Below the pieces are notes generated by a model. It was not told the DNA's origin. It saw only the letters and a program-made list of their open reading frames with translations, and ran no database searches. A DNA stretch of 64,000 nucleotides from Isoperla grammatica. Taxonomy: Eukaryota; Arthropoda; Insecta; Plecoptera; Perlodidae. Position 1 is the stretch's first letter. Each line of letters begins with the position of its first letter. This document shows, one piece after another, positions 44,862 to 64,000 of this stretch. The DNA is taken from the NCBI GenBank assembly GCA_945910005.1, contig OX246743.1, positions 7,785,089 through 7,849,088 of the forward strand, read 5' to 3'. The position numbers and the translations under genes are program-made.

Positions 44862-64000
<19,139 letters not shown>

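Overview
The window is animal nuclear DNA: split genes with GT-AG introns, a metazoan gene set and dense transposons. A pickpocket-like DEG/ENaC channel, BEL/Pao and Gypsy retroelements, many hAT elements and scattered TAGGCCTA-type motifs suggest an invertebrate, most likely an arthropod. The species cannot be fixed from sequence alone.

Layout. 1-11.1 kb is retroelement territory: a full-length Gypsy element (3214-8005, minus, 219-bp LTRs, 5-bp target duplication, one 1374-aa gag-pol frame) sits inside older debris made of a decayed Gypsy pol (8129-10579), its probable 5' LTR, and an env-like remnant that also carries a hAT insertion (931-2210). 11.8-13.4 kb is a hAT inside another hAT. 18.2-21.7 kb (minus) is a complete three-exon MARCHF6/TEB4 ER ubiquitin ligase (919 aa), flanked by a large imperfect inverted repeat (15.6-18.0 kb against 21.9-22.7 kb). 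23509-28698 is a complete autonomous hAT transposon with an 8-bp target duplication and a three-exon, 654-aa BED-finger transposase. Two adjoining near-perfect palindromes and a 0.3-kb tetranucleotide microsatellite follow.

30644-38574 (plus) is a complete eight-exon DEG/ENaC channel gene (478 aa). 39291-41516 (plus) is an intronless 741-aa coiled-coil protein I could not name. From about 44.9 kb past the right edge (minus) lie the last ten coding exons of a BLM/RecQ helicase: helicase end, zinc-binding, RQC winged helix, HRDC and an RGG-rich tail. One BLM intron holds a 45-unit array of an 80-bp repeat and an intact, very young BEL/Pao retrotransposon (54578-61219, LTRs identical by eye).

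Most notable observation: two tandem arrays in unrelated genes both begin exactly at a splice junction. In the channel gene, repeats of the exon 1/intron 1 boundary scatter many copies of the 5' splice donor through intron 1. In BLM, the 80-bp unit contains the 3' splice acceptor plus the first part of the zinc-finger exon, repeated about 45 times. The window also contains at least eight further hAT-type insertions with visible 8-bp target duplications, several nested.
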